A DNA stretch of 64,000 nt from Actinomucor elegans (Eukaryota; Mucoromycota; Mucoromycetes; Mucorales; Mucoraceae): contig JAMSLZ010000006.1 of NCBI GenBank assembly GCA_026027325.1, positions 2,232,001 to 2,296,000 of the forward strand, given 5' to 3'. Of the stretch, positions 11,460 to 24,329 are shown in pieces (position 1 is the stretch's first letter; each line of letters opens with the position of its first letter). The notes under the pieces were generated by a model. The model ran no database searches, was not told where the DNA came from, and saw nothing but the letters and a program-made list of their open reading frames with translations. The translations under genes and the position numbers were made by a program.

Positions 11460-12896
11460 GTTTCAGTAGGATGATGGATAAAAGGGAAAAGAGAAGAAGT
11501 CAAACGAAAATAACGATTCATGTTTCTTTCTTGTCGTACAACAGCAGGGGAATGAAGTCACATAAATGCGTTTCAGGACCTTACCATCCCTTACATGTCT
11601 GTGTGTTGCTTCCAATAAAGTGATACTTGGCTTATTTCATAAAAACAAAATATTATTATTCTAGTCTCGTTTACTATTTCCACTAGAGCTGTGTAATGTC
11701 AAGAAAACTCGAGATGTTTTAATAGACAGACGAAAAGAGCAATCGATTAGCTGGAGTGAAGTGTTTCGACGCGCCAATATAAACAAGTCATTTATTACAA
11801 TCAACTTTTAGGGTCAAAAAGTGATAAAGGCTAGGCTTACCAACTCATTCTAAACATGAATTACTAATTCGATGCGACATTTGACCGAGATCAGTGAAGC
11901 AATCGAGAAGTTAATGAAATGGATCAACCTAATTCTGGAAGCGGTGATTTTCGATAAACATTTGACGCCCAGAAAAGACATGTATAAACGATAGGCATAA
12001 ATTGACAGGCTAAGTCATTAGCAAGTGTTGTAGCAATTGCTATTTTTCTTCTGGTAATATAGGTTTTACAAATAATTAAGAAGAAAAGGTTTGCTTTAGA
12101 AAGTAGAATAGATATTATGGTGGAATTGTCTAGTGCTTGATTCAGCGTATATATCGCTTTAACAGCAGGCATATTGGAAAGGCCCTCTCCTCTTTTTTTT
12201 TTGCGTTCATCAATAAACTAAAGATCAGAGTTATCCTTTACTTTATTCATTAGTTAGATATCTGTTCACAACTGCAAATATTTTGTCAGATGTAAAATAA
12301 AAATATATATACACATACTAATTAAGTGGATGTATTAGCCATGGATTTTTTTTTTCCTTCAAATGGAAATATAACTATAAAAAGCGAAGAATACATAGTT
12401 ACGCTTTGAATAGTTAATTAATAAACAATATCTAAAATTGCACTATCTTTCGAATGATATAGTTTCGATTAAGAGTTTAAAGAAAAATCTGACTGCAGAA
12501 AAAAAAAGAAACCAAATTGTTAGACTTTTTGGACATGACAAACAAGATATAAAATGACTCAAATATATTAACTGGAAAAATGGCATTTAGACAAATCTAT
12601 TCACCAGTGGCTAGAGGCTTTGATTTGGTTATTACTAGTCTAGATACTCCATAAATAATTCACATTTTTCATCAATGCTATCCATGATTTTTTAGCTGGG
12701 TAAAAAGCCAATACAATACATTTTTATTAAATAAATTTTTTGTTGGAGTAACACATCGCGGAGAGGTGGTACCCGATGAAACGGAAAGAAGGATAACTAT
12801 ACTACTGGATAATTATAAGAGAGGACAGAGAGAAGACAGGGGAAGAGGAAAGAAAGAGACCCGATAAGATTTGTTATATCAAGCACTAGAGATTGT
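11460..12896. other. Intergenic, with one inverted copy of the dispersed repeat
   Basis: AT-rich sequence with many poly(A/T) runs. A minus-strand copy of the core repeat lies at about 11833-11900 (CAACTCATTCTAAACATGAA and GATGCGACATTTGACCGAGA). An 82-codon minus-strand open frame (11924-12172) lacks a recognisable domain and I do not call it a gene. A purine-rich block (GAGAGGACAGAGAGAAGACA and similar) is at about 12820-12860. Confidence 0.5.
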
Positions 12897-13266
12897 CTAT
12901 GGTGATGGGGTTGAGCAGCCTTTCTGTTGCTGAGATGACCTGTGGCAGAAGGCAGGTAAGGCTGTGAATGGGCCCTTTTGGTTCTGTGGGGCGATCAAGC
13001 TCCCATAATTTCCACAAGGCCGTTGACACAACTGATTACAATACATTAATAAATAAATAATAATAAATACTATAGCTACCATTGGATTTAATTACCGTTA
13101 TCCAATAAAAAGTATTGAACCATATGTCAGCAACAACAGTATTAGTGTAAAAATAAGGAAGGACTATATAGACATGAACAAGCACATCGGAATGGACAGT
13201 AATAACAATAATTATCCTAATCTGTAATTCTACTATAGTATTAAGAAGTGTTTTGCATCGATGCAT
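12897..13266 (-). CDS. Possible small spliced gene, membrane-associated (doubtful)
   Basis: Two frames join through a plausible 63-nt intron (donor GTAATT near 13083, acceptor AATCAG near 13033). The N-terminal part is hydrophobic (DVLVHVYIVLPYFYTNTVVA). The C-terminal part is Cys/Pro-rich (LCQRPCGNYGSLIAPQNQKG) and ends ...KGCSTPSP. The last exon is visibly richer in GC than its flanks, as coding exons here usually are. No domain is recognised and the 5' end is uncertain; upstream exons may exist. It could also be a pseudogene fragment. Confidence 0.3.
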
Positions 13267-13423
13267 TATTTCTTTTTGATCAACGATATCTCTGAATTAA
13301 AGATCAACTTTAGCAAGTTGTAACTGATAATCACGCTTGAAATACAGACAATAATGGTTTGAAAATGCGAGCTTGGGGCGGAATTGATTCTGTGATCTCT
13401 TCTTTCCTTCGTTCCCCTTTTCT

Positions 13424-14062
13424 ATGCCTGCTTCGTTTAGACTACCCTATGGATATAGATTTGCACCTCCATGGCCTTCATTGTATTGGCCTTTTGGTCC
13501 TGATTTTGATCCACTTAATTTAGTAGCAGACATTCACCATTCATTATATTATTTACAAGGTACCAACTTCATTTCTCAATGGATAATGAAAAAAAAAAAA
13601 AATGCCATGGCATTAACCATTTTACATGCAGACATTTGGCGATTTACCGTGATTTGGTCCTTGTTATTCTCATTAACTATATATCTACCGGCAGGTAATA
13701 TAAAACAATAGTCTCTAGACCCTCTTTATATTGATGTTCTCGAAAATAATAGGAATATGGGCTTTCATCATGCTAGCAAGGTCTCGAACGCTAAACTGGT
13801 ACATACTGATCATGATTCCGTTTATTTTTGTAGTAGGTGGTTCCATAGCTTCTTTTGTGATAGGAAGTATAATGGGTTAGTATTGTCCTAAAAGCTCAAA
13901 AGACGAACTGTAGTGCTTATTCAATATGTAGGCGTTGCGCTAGCCTTTGTATATAATGCAGGCTTATTTGTCATGTCAACATGGATTCCCTTCTTGTGGG
14001 CTTTAATTCATATCCTAATTGTGCTTGTTGGTTCCTATTCTACAATTACTACTATTCTATAA
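13424..14062 (+). CDS. Small four-TM protein, TMEM170-like
   Basis: Four exons (13424-13559, then starts near 13631, 13753 and 13932) give about 155 residues ending ...SYSTITTIL. The N-terminus is aromatic and proline-rich (FAPPWPSLYWPFGPDFDP). Membrane segments follow: FTVIWSLLFSLTIYLPAG, NWYILIMIPFIFVVGGSIAS, SFVIGSIMGVALAFVYNAGL and IPFLWALIHILIVLVGSY. Length, TM spacing and the conserved loop around SMSTWIP-type residues (VMSTWIPFLW) resemble fungal TMEM170-family proteins, which act in ER/nuclear-envelope membrane shape in animals. The family call is moderate; the coding call is strong because the introns are clean and the frame is kept. Confidence 0.65.
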
Positions 14063-14327
14063 TGTATATACATCAACAATACCCCCTTTTTTTTACTACT
14101 GATATGCTGGTAACTCATATGACAAATTCCTCCTGTACTACTAGCACACGATTAATAACAATTGCCTCAATTGGTCTTTTGCTTATATACAACAACTTTA
14201 TATATTATAAGAATGGTTTCCAGCAAAAGGAAGGTTTCTATCTTTTGTTAGCGTAAAGTGCGAGTGTATTTTCCAGAGGGAGGGGGTAGGCTTTTTTTTG
14301 AAAGTGATGTCTAAGAATTTACAATAA

Positions 14328-15713
14328 TTATACTGCAAAAGTGGCAGTGGTTGTGGTAGTGGCGGTAGTTTCGTCAGTGGTTGTGGTAGTAGCAGTAGGC
14401 ACTTCAGTAGCAGAAGCTGCATTGGTATTACCCCCAGCTGTAGGTTTAGCTTTCGTTGGTGAAGTTTTCTTTGAACCGGCCTTTAGTAAGTTATATTCGG
14501 TATATAATCTCGAGACTTCATCTACACGGTTATGTTTGCTGTGGATTCTAATCAATGTTCTATACATTGTTGGAAGAGGTCGAATATTATACTCTGTCTT
14601 CATATATTCCAATAGAGTTTCAGCTACTTTAGGTCTGTTTCTCTTGACAGCTTCAAGACGGAAAAGGTGATTAAAAGTGACAATGTTGGGCTGCACACCT
14701 TCTTTTTCCATATCCATGAACATTTTTCTTGCTGATTCTACATCTTCACTATAACAATACCATTCAATTAATGAATTAAATGTCTTCAAGTTGGGTTTCA
14801 CTTGGTATTGGGGCATCATCTTTGTGTAGATATGATTCAGTCCTGCTGTGTTTTTCTTGCGGCCGTGAGCATCAATCAAGGCGTCAAATGTATTTGCTGT
14901 TGGTTTTAATACTGTGTTCTTTAATTGATAAGGTATAATACGGCCAAGTGGTGCTGCAGCTGAAGTATAGGAAGGATACTTGGGCTTATTCTTGTGAAGT
15001 AAAGTGGAGATAATGGATACTGGCTTCTTGGCCTCAGGTACAAAATGATCTTGAAATAGCTTGTCTGCTTCAGTAATATTTCCTAAACGTCCATTGACTT
15101 CGATCATTGTGTTGTATGTCATCTCTGTAGGTTCAATATTTGAGCTTTTCATCAATGCAAAGATTCTAAACGCATCTTCATACTTCTTGCAGCGAAGTGC
15201 AGCTTGCAAATACAAATTAAAACTGTATTCATTTGGTTTATCGATTTCTCCAAAGCAATCAGTAGCCGATTTCCAGTCGCCTGAGCGACCGTAAAAGTCC
15301 AACATGAGATTGTAATCACGGATATCTGGCTTATGTCCATGCAGCTTCATCGTTTCCAAAATATGAGATAAACATTGGCGATAAAACTTGATCTCATCTG
15401 AGCTGTATGATCCTAAATTCTTGATTTGAAACGACTGAAGTGTCAAGGCGTGGTGTTCTGCAGACAATTTGTCGAGTTTATCATTGTCGCTGAGCTCCAT
15501 ATAAGCTTTCCAGACTGCAGGTGGACTACGTCTACGGATCGCAGACAGTAACTTTTCGGGGATGTCAGATGGGTAAACTGACGAACGCAAATGCAAGGGG
15601 TCTTTGACTCCAGCGTGCACAAAACGACGAGTAATTCCAACAATTTTGTTAGAATGTCCGGGTAATAAATTAGATCCCAAGACGTTCTTGGCGGTTGAAC
15701 AGTATCGATTCAT
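14328..15713 (-). CDS. Pentatricopeptide repeat (PPR) protein, probably mitochondrial
   Basis: A single-exon gene of 461 codons. The N-terminus is basic and Ser-rich with few acids ([15 protein letters not shown]...), compatible with mitochondrial import. Repeated 35-residue helical hairpins are visible, for example [80 protein letters not shown] and [23 protein letters not shown] proteins bind organellar RNA and act in processing, stability or translation. The last 40 residues are a low-complexity Thr/Ala tail ([16 protein letters not shown]) encoded by a GTGGTAGT-like repeat on the plus strand. It is unusual here in having no intron. Confidence 0.88.
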   Translation of the reverse strand: MNRYCSTAKNVLGSNLLPGHSNKIVGITRRFVHAGVKDPLHLRSSVYPSDIPEKLLSAIRRRSPPAVWKAYMELSDNDKLDKLSAEHHALTLQSFQIKNLGSYSSDEIKFYRQCLSHILETMKLHGHKPDIRDYNLMLDFYGRSGDWKSATDCFGEIDKPNEYSFNLYLQAALRCKKYEDAFRIFALMKSSNIEPTEMTYNTMIEVNGRLGNITEADKLFQDHFVPEAKKPVSIISTLLHKNKPKYPSYTSAAAPLGRIIPYQLKNTVLKPTANTFDALIDAHGRKKNTAGLNHIYTKMMPQYQVKPNLKTFNSLIEWYCYSEDVESARKMFMDMEKEGVQPNIVTFNHLFRLEAVKRNRPKVAETLLEYMKTEYNIRPLPTMYRTLIRIHSKHNRVDEVSRLYTEYNLLKAGSKKTSPTKAKPTAGGNTNAASATEVPTATTTTTDETTATTTTTATFAV

Positions 15714-16853
15714 GGTGCTAACTGATCTGTTACAGAATTGTCAAGAGCCAAACAATGAAAACAAGCTATCCTAGGGTCAGTAAAAATTTTGAAGGGGTAT
15801 CAGCTTCGAGATGTACACTCCGCTGATTGGAGCAAAGACCAGCAGTCTTTTTATTGGATATCGGAGAGTGATGAAATTTAGGGCTTTTTAAATCTATCAA
15901 ATATAAAACACTTCAACAAAACCAATAGATAATAATATTTCCATCCGATAGTGTAAGTATTCTTGAAGTTTTTACGCTGAAAGGTTGCAGCTGCCATGAA
16001 TAATACACGATTCTTTGTTTTATTTTCTTTTGATAAAAACTCGAATCTTTTATATAGAAAACATATACATACAAATTTGCAAAAAATAAAATAAAAATAA
16101 AAATAGCCAGCATAAGCAATAGCTTTGTCGTATAGCTTATTCATTAAAAATGAAACACTCTTGGTTAAAATTCATAGAGCCTCAAAGTAATCTCGGAAGG
16201 TACTCCTTAATGCAAGATTATTATTGGACAGCGATAAATAAATAATTCCATTTCTTAACTTTTAATTGGTAACTGGGCAACCAACGCTTGAAATATGAAA
16301 AGCTGTTTTGCAGCAGCTAACTTGAATTAATATCTGTATTTGATATATTCAAATTGATTCGGCAAAGACCATAAGGGATATAAATGCACATTGAATGATG
16401 TAAAAATATTAAAAAACGTCAATTATTTTGGTATAATAATAATTTTGACAGTTTGATGTTATGATCAAAAGCCGCTTTATACATATATAAGAGAAACTAC
16501 TAAATCTCATAAGAATGAACATCTAAAATTCCAATTAAATCTTTTACAATGAAAATTATGTCCCTAAAATGAAATGTATGTAGTGAAAATAAATTCAAAT
16601 TTATGAGTAAATGAAGTTTGAGTGGTTTGTTAAAACAAACTGATTCTTAGTTTGATGGCGGGGAGTAAATACTTCGGGCTGTAATTTATTGGCCAACGGG
16701 AATCAAGGATTTAAAATCCGTCTCGAGTTTTACCGACCTCCTGTTTGTTCACCTTATTTAAATGCTTTTCTCTGGTGATATTTATATAATGCATACGTAC
16801 TGGTGAAACTTTTTCATTTCCTCCGCCTTTTTTCAGTTAATCGATATTCATAA
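15714..16853. other. Intergenic, shared 5' region of PPR and lectin genes
   Basis: Divergent intergenic sequence, strongly AT-rich. The open frames around 15878-16144 on the minus strand are short and composition-driven. Just before the lectin start there is a pyrimidine-rich block (TTTTTCATTTCCTCCGCC) of the type common ahead of fungal starts. No RNA gene or mobile element is seen. Confidence 0.4.
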
Positions 16854-17528
16854 ATGGACGAATTTCCTTCTGGATACTTTTACATCAAGTCTCGGAATTC
16901 GGGCAAAGTGATTGACGGTAAGATTGGAACGCAATATACATATTATACGCTGACTATCGTCGCTTTTTGGCATGAAACTTTCTAGTTGATGGTGCTTCCA
17001 CCAAAGTACTTGTCAAAAAACACTGGTATACATTACTAAGCAGCTACTAATGCTCTTGAATAGAACGATGGAAAGATATTGATTTGGACACCTAAACACA
17101 ACGATGACCGAGATAATCAGCTTTGGTATTACCAGGTAAAAACCAATAAATGAAGAACTTGTATTAGTGAGATGCCAATCATGTTGCAAATAATTTAGGA
17201 TGGCTTCATAGTTAACAAGTGCTCGGGCAAAGTGCTCGATGTAAGAGGTGGACCTTTAGTGGATGATGCTTGGATTTGTCAATATGATAGAAAATTAATA
17301 GTAGATGCTCAAAATCAGCGATGGGGTTATCAGGATGGATATATTTATACGCTGGCAGATCCTCATATGGTATTGGATGTTAAAGGAAACGTTACTCACG
17401 ACGGTACGAGATTGATTTTATACCATAAAAAGTTTGGCTACGATACTGTGAGTCAGCTATGGGACATTGTGCCTGCTGGTGAAGTTAGGGCCGAAAGAGA
17501 AATCTTGTTTGAAGCCGATTTTGATTAA
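16854..17528 (+). CDS. Stand-alone ricin-B-type beta-trefoil lectin
   Basis: Four exons (16854-16917, a 21-nt exon VDGASTK near 16985-17005, an exon near 17064-17135, and 17201-17528). The protein is about 160 residues. It shows the beta-trefoil repeats with QxW-like ends: SGYFYIKSRNSGKVIDVDG, then DNQLWYYQDGFIVNKCSGKV, then QRWGYQDGYIYTLADPHMVL, then SQLWDIVP. There is no signal peptide and no enzymatic or pore-forming domain, so it is best read as an intracellular or non-classically secreted carbohydrate-binding protein. The acidic end (ILFEADFD) is not part of the trefoil. Similar single-domain lectins are common in zygomycete fungi; the ligand is unknown. Confidence 0.82.
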
Positions 17529-18473
17529 AGTTTTTATTCTACATTCTCCACCAAATTCATATTTAATATTGTATTTGATGGCTAATAATTGTTTGTTCAG
17601 AGCAAAGCGATACAATTACTATGGCCACTATCTGATTAAAATTAAGTATGCCTCGTGTTGGGGATGTGCTGTAAAAGCCAAATTTTCCAAAGAATCTAGA
17701 TGTAATTATCTATGGGTCCGTTTACTGACTTTTGTCAAAGGCATTTGATATGTAGAACATGTTCATGATGAACTATTGGAGACATTGTTTAATTAATTGA
17801 ATTGCGATGAATATAGTAAAATTGATGATTGATAGTAAATGACAGTTCATAAAGCGAAACAGTAGGTCCATAGATTCCGATCGGAAGTCGCATACGATTA
17901 ATTGCTCAATAATAATATAGAATATTAGATAAAAGGGATCTTAGATTTATTTCTTATATAGATTATATAATCAGTGCAAAATTGAAAGAACCTTGTAATT
18001 TTAAAAAGGGGGGAGGGGGTTTTCTAAACAAATCTTTAGACGCCCATTCATGTAAGTTACCCTGTTCAGTATGCTCCAAGATTTAGTATCAGGTATTTTT
18101 ATTAGTTCACGTAAAAGGCTCTCAGTTCATGGCATGCTATTGGTCTTTAGATATAACATAATAATGACATTAAGAGCTATTTATCCACAGTATTCATTCC
18201 TAATTCTATCTATTGTAAATGTCAATGCGGCGATGGGTATTACATTGATACTGTATTGCACGTCATGCATACCATATTGGGCTTCGAAGTAAGTTGGGGT
18301 AAGATAAACTCAGATAAATAATATCCTGAAGAATATACAGATGATACCTTGAAAGATTGGCATTAATAATCAAACAGATGTTGAACAGGATGGAAATAAA
18401 TAGCGTATTACAATAAACTATTAGTAAAGGGTTTTATTTATGGTATGATATTATCATATCTAATAATAACGAG
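17529..18473. other. Intergenic, with a repeat copy
   Basis: AT-rich sequence between the lectin and the 3' end of the SHPRH-like gene. A forward copy of the core repeat is visible at about 17870-17920 (TAGATTCCGATCGGAAGTCG, then CATACGATTAATTGCTCA). A 73-codon plus-strand hydrophobic frame (18071-18292) has no homology I recognise and is not called. Confidence 0.45.
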
Positions 18474-21400
18474 CTATCTTTGTAAAGCATACGATTCGTC
18501 GCTAGTAAAACAGCGTCGAAGATCATCAGTACTTACAAACTCTCCACCTCCATCTGAAGCCTTTGAAAGCTCTTGCTTCTTTTTTAAAGTCGATGCGTCA
18601 TGGTGATGAAGATGCTTGCTTTCTCGCTTCACGTCATGAATGGCTTGAATTCGTTCTTCGATAGTATCCTGTACAATATACCAGAAAACATTTGTCTATA
18701 CAAGGGGTTGATTGACTGCTAGAACTAGTAATTGTTTCTTACCTCTTTTGACTGACCAATACGATGAATTCGATTAATAGCTTGCTTTTCCAAGGACTCG
18801 TTAAGAACAGGCTCGACGATAAACACTGTCTGCGCTTGTACCAAAGTTAATCCACTAGATTGGCTTCTTGCATGCAACAGGATCACGTTAACATTGGGAT
18901 CTTGCTGGAACTTAGCTACCCTGGACTTATTTAAGGCTACAGATGTGTTGATGGAAGTAGACTTGATACCATTGGCTGACAAACCCTTCTGAAGCATCTC
19001 TAGTGTTTTAGACCACTGCGAGAATACAACACATTTACCATTATCTGTGGCTTTTATATACTGAATGTGTCGGATAATGCTGTCTAATTTTGCGCCCTGT
19101 CCCTCTACGATGGTTTGTTTGTTGATTTCCGAGATCAAGTTTGTCAATGCGTGCTGATTTTGAATGTCTTGATCATAGTTACTATCGCTTGCGCTACTAC
19201 TGCCTTTTATACTGTCTGTCCGAGAGCCTTTACTTTTCATTTCCATGCGTTTATAAGCTAGAAATGATTCGTTAAATAACATGGCTCTTAAGATACTAAC
19301 AAACATAACGGCAAGCATCTTACATATATTATACCATTCATTTTTACGAACTGGAGAATTGCAGGTATGACACCTTTTGCTATTTTTGAACCAGCGAAGG
19401 CCACAGTCAGTACAAGACTATAGGTATGAAGCATTAGAAAATATATAAATGAAAAACGATATGGTATGACTTACTGTATGGCCACTATTGTTTAACAATA
19501 ATAATAATAATAAAAAAAGGTAGGACATGTTAAGAAATAATGCAAGGGATGATATGGAGTCTCGTACTTACCAATATGTGATCATTCCTTTCTCAATAGT
19601 TTCTTGGCATATAAGGCATTCCTTTACCTGCTTCTCTCCTATTGAATCTACTGACTGTTGTTCTTCAAGAAGCTCTTTTAAATAAGAATCTCTGTTCTTA
19701 TTTTGCTGAAGCATTGGAATAAGCTTGTTTTCTTCTAATTGTAGCTTATTTAGTTCATGCTGAGGGTGTTTATGGTTCCATTCCTATAGATTATTTAGAT
19801 TAATACACACATGGCGAGAGATTTCCAAAATAAAAGATTATATACCTTTAATGTATCTGAAATGCCTTGAAGTGACTTGTAGTAGGCAACCTTGCTATTG
19901 AAAAGCTGATTTAACTTCTTGAGGTCACTAGAAAGATTGGTTGCTTAACAAAAACAAAAATGCTTCAAATAACAAAGAAAAGGCAACCTACATCTCCAAG
20001 TTATCCACAAGTTTAGTTTGTATTGCGATATTCGATTTGATATGATTATGCTCCTCATCAAGCAAGCGATAGACTTTACTTTTCCGAGCCCCAGCACGCT
20101 GCTGTTTTAGCGTCCTTAGAGAAAACTCCAAGTCCTTAAGACACTCTACTTTGCTTTTCATATATGAACCAAGCTGCTTTCTGAAAGCCTTTTCAACAGA
20201 CTCTATCTTCTTTGCTTCCTACACGATAAAATATTTGAAGATTAACAAGAGTTTTTTTTTTTTCTTGCAAACATGCTGTGGCGCTATGTACCTCGCTCAC
20301 GAATGCACCATTATTAACATCGTTATCGGCGATCGTATCATATAAAGTTGCAGTGATACCCTTGACTATAAATTTTCTGTCTCGTAAAAGTGCTTCATAG
20401 GCAGATATATATACTTGACAAAATTCTTGATCGTTTAGAGAATCTTGATATTCATCACCTGTAGCTTCAGCCGTATCATCTTTGGTATCAACAAGGCTTT
20501 TTTCCAAGATAGGTAATATCTTTTTTCTCAAGTAAAGAATCTTTTCAAACTGACGGTCCAAGATGGTTCCTATATGTTTGACATTCTCCAATACATTGAG
20601 ATCATCTGCTTTTCCTAGCCTCTCTCCATGTTCAGGTATTTCTCCGTCTACAATTGCATGGTCATCATGGGTGAGCTCATTTATGAGACTATTGTCCAAT
20701 AATCGGCTACCCATCACATATCTTTTATGAGCGCAAATTTGATCTGAAGTCTGCTTCAATTCATCCAAATGAGCAAGAACTTTACTTGTAGAGATACGCA
20801 ACAGCGCGCGACGAAGATCGGCTGCCTTTGTATAATAAAGATCTTCTGATTCCTGGGCTCCAGTAGTATGATAAACGCCTGCCATGTAGAAATAGTACAT
20901 GTGAAGAAGCAACTGCCATCTGTTCAAAGTCATTGCAGCATTGGAAGCGTTCCCTTCTTCGCCCTGTTTTTTCAATTCTACTTGTTTCATATGGAAGTCC
21001 ACAAGTTCTTCCACGAAAGGAACATTGTTTGTATAACTGGCAAGAGCATTCTGCCAATCTTTTAGCACTTCGTACATGCCACCGCGCTTGAGCCGTAAAA
21101 AGTATAGAGCGTACTGATTACCGTCAAGACGGTGGGCTGCTGCTTCTTTCATGCCTTCTAAAACTTCAGCTAGTGAATGTACTCTTTTGAATCCATTGGT
21201 TTGGTTCGCTAACCGGACCGTATCATTGGTGATCAAAGAAGGATGTATACAATTTTGCCGCAAGGCAAGTAACCAACCTCTCATTTTTAACAGTATAGCT
21301 CGATATTCAGATGCTGTGTCTTCCTGTGAATTTGGTGGCAATGTCCAATTAATACTGTCAAGCCAGTCAAGCTGAAGCTCATTTCTACAAGCACGCCAAA

Positions 21401-23516
21401 GATCGTCATAATAGTGCTGTTCAATAGTTGAGAAAGGGATACGGACAACGTGACGATGCTGTCTGGGGATATGAATCTGTTCAGCAAGCAATTGCTTTGT
21501 GTTTCGTCGCATCGTCATTCTTGCAAATTCATAAAAATCTTGTTTGAATTGGGGCTCACTACAAAGTGTCTGAAAATGCTTTGCTTTGTGGATCGTGCGC
21601 TCCAATGAAAGAAAATCATAAAGCCCATACAAGTCGTTCAAGTTGTCTTTGATAGGTGTTCCGGTAACAGCCCAAGAATACCAACGAGGAATCATTTTGG
21701 AGACAGAGGCTACTTGAGACAAAGGGGCTTCCACCATCTGTGCTTCATCTAAAATACAGCGATACCAAAGGACACCGATCAAAGGACTAGTGTTATATGT
21801 GTAATTACTGTAATTTACGCCTAGAAAATTTCCAAGTTACTAAATATAAGATACACGATCACACCGTTTTGCATATAATACCTTTTCTTGTAGGTCTTTT
21901 AGGTCGCTCACTAGTATAATGGATTTCAAATCGAAATGCCTAAGGTTCAGTGTATTAGATAATTAGTTTTGTTATATGTATACTCGCATTGCACGTATAC
22001 CTCATAGTGGGTCAATACAATGTCGTATTTCGATAGTTCTTCAGAAGTTACAAATGGATCAGAACGACGGCCCAAATACATGTATACCTTCAAGCTAGGA
22101 GCATGCCGTTTGATTTCTGATTCCCACTGAGAAATGATAGATCCAGGTGAAATAATCAATGTGCCAGCTGATATAGTCAAATTGGAATAATCCTTTGACT
22201 TTGGATGAAAGGCATCTTGAAAAGACCAAGTGTGCTTCGTTATCAAACTCAATACACTAACAAATAATTCATCAGTATGTAAAAATTCGACATTGCGTTT
22301 GAAAGCGTTACCTAACAGTCTTTCCTAAGCCCATCTCATCAGCAAGAATACCGCCTCGATAGGATAGTGATAACAACTCGTTAACCTTCGACCTATCCCT
22401 CACTTCAGTGTTCCAGAGAGAGTTGATATAACTGCCATTGCCACTATCAAGGTGCAACAAGGGAAGTCCATCAAAGATATCATGATTGGGCGTAATAGCT
22501 CCTTGGCTATTTAGAACATGTCCTTCTCGGTAAATCATCCATTGAACATTTTGTGTTTGGAAAGGTGTTAGTTTTGCCGTAATTTTATCAGTAGTAAACT
22601 CTTCTAAAAGCTCATTGGACACTGGAGGATGTATATGACGATAAAACGACTCGATGGAAGGATCAAGAGGAGCAAGCAGCCTTGGTAAAGGTAGTCGCGA
22701 AGAGGATGAAGCCTGACTAGTGGATGAAGATTTAGAAGGTACAAGCCTTAATTTTTCGTTTATCTTCATCTTCCTATCATTTGAGGTGGAGAGCCTTTCA
22801 TTCATATTATTCGTACAACATGTAGCTTCAGAAGGTGCATTGCACTTTAACGGTTCTGTTGCTTTTTGGGATTCATTCTTGGATTGTATTTGCTGTGGAA
22901 ATTCTTGTTTTATATGCACCTTGTTTGATAAGGCCAACATCAGCTTTGATTCTCTGGTTCTTTGCGCTATATCCATGTTATATACTAAATCCATATGTAA
23001 AAGCAAGGTACGACGATCAGTTGAAGGATATAGTTTAATGTTTGACGTTCTGATCAAAGTAGTATGGCCAGCGTATATAATAGCTACAAGCAGCTCCGTA
23101 TCATTTCCAATAATTTCAGTCTTATCTTCTTTGAACTGATTACTCATAATCACACACTCATTCTCGGCGATCAAGTGTCTTTCATTTTTAGTGATCACTT
23201 TGATTGCAGCAAAGATCGAATCTTCAATTTTAGCATAATTCCATTCTACAGCCAAACTTTGCTTTTCAAATTTACTAAACTCGTTCAAAAGTTCACTCCA
23301 TGCCTGTGGATCGATAGTTGGTATAGTAATGGGAAACTGAACTGTGCCATTTGTAAGTTGACCGTTCGTGGTGGTGGCGTAACTGTCAGTATCAAGTCGT
23401 CGTCTTTTGCAATTGGCGCTGCTATCAGTTTCATACAATACTGATTCGGTTTGAAGATCAACTAAAAAGTCGAAAATGGCTTGCTGTTTTCCAATTGCTC
23501 CTGGGATCAATGCCAT
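18474..23516 (-). CDS. SHPRH: SNF2-family RING E3 ubiquitin ligase, SHPRH/Irc20 type
   Basis: A large multi-exon gene starting at the ATG at 23516 (MALIPGAIGKQQAIF). The SNF2 helicase is split, as in this family. Its N-lobe has Walker A in GGILADEMGLGKTV and the DEAH-type box as CILDEAQMVEAP, followed by SWAVTGTPIKDNLNDLYGLY. After a long helical insertion there is a C3HC4 RING (CLICQETIEKGMITYCGHTS, then CTDCGLRWFKNSKRCHTC). The C-lobe has GKCVVFSQWSKTLEMLQKGL and INRIHRIGQSKE. The C-terminus ends ...DESYALQR. SHPRH/Irc20 proteins poly-ubiquitinate targets such as PCNA in replication stress and recombination. I see no clear linker-histone or PHD domain, so it resembles the simpler fungal form. 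The RING is assembled across a 10-nt microexon (19475-19484). Confidence 0.9.
19475..19484 (-). other. 10-nt microexon in the RING finger
   Basis: The minus strand reads TTAAACAATAG, then TGGCCATACA, then GTAAGTC. Splicing the 10 nt between exons ending ...ACATATTG and starting TCTTGTACTG gives ITYCGHTSCTDC. This restores the Cys and the single His zinc ligand of the C3HC4 RING. Without this exon the frame and the ligand are lost. Confidence 0.8.
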
Positions 23517-23759
23517 TATATGTAATGCTACGCAAATGAAAAAGCAGAGGTACACCACACGAAAAGAGGATTGGTTTTATTGACTTTAAAAATGCCTAAA
23601 GTGAAACTCAGCACCAGTCGAATAAAACCAGTCGAATACTCATCAGGACGAAACAGATCTCTTCCAGTACACTAAAACACCTAGGAATATATACCGTTTG
23701 CTACTAACAATATAGTATACTCATAATATTATAGTTATTAAGGGTCTTACTAGATTTAG

Positions 23760-24270
23760 TTGTTCATTCTGAATAGGAAATACTAATCAGATGCGATATT
23801 TGATTATCGGCCAAGGAATCTAGAGATAATATTACTTTATCATATATGCAAAGTACTAATAATTACTAGCATATAACTATATATCCATAGAAAAGTGTTC
23901 TTCTAGACGCGACAGCTCATTTTGAACATAGACTGCTGATTAAATGAATTTTGCAACCAAGATCAAAGGAGATGCGCATTTGATTACTCACTCGGCGGTT
24001 CGAAAGATGATATGCACGTGCGGTTAGCTGTTTAAATTCCGCCTATCAGTAAAAATGGTGGAACATGCAATAGAACAACAAAAGTAGCGGCTCTTAGTGA
24101 TTGATCAATAGACAACTCGAATCTCGGTCAAAAGCCGCGTCTGATTAGTGGCTCATGTTCAGAATGAGTTGCTGCGCCTGATGAGGTCTCAAGAATACAC
24201 TAGTTCTTATCAGAACAAAGTGTAAATCAATTCACAAGATATAGTCCCAACCTCGATCAAATTATTTGTA
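23760..24270. repeat. Cluster of three to four core repeats, mixed orientation
   Basis: Between the SHPRH-like start and the RRM-R3H gene there are minus-oriented copies at about 23760-23823 and 23908-23970 and a plus copy at about 24118-24180 (ATCTCGGTCAAAAGCCGCG, then GCTCATGTTCAGAATGAG). A partial core lies near 24246-24270. Spacing is about 150-210 bp. It is the only cluster in which orientation switches, giving a head-to-head inversion point near 24.0-24.1 kb. Confidence 0.65.
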
Positions 24271-24329
24271 ACAACCATAGTTTATTCATATATGTATATG
24301 TAACCCATGATAGGGCAAATCATCATAGT

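Noticed and set aside
11924..12172. 82-codon minus-strand open frame
   Set aside because: No domain, no matching splice partners and skewed composition; it borders a repeat copy.
16854..17528. Ricin-like toxin
   Set aside because: Only the sugar-binding beta-trefoil is present, with no catalytic chain and no signal peptide.
18071..18292. Hydrophobic 73-codon plus-strand frame
   Set aside because: No start context, homology or adjoining exon that would keep the frame.
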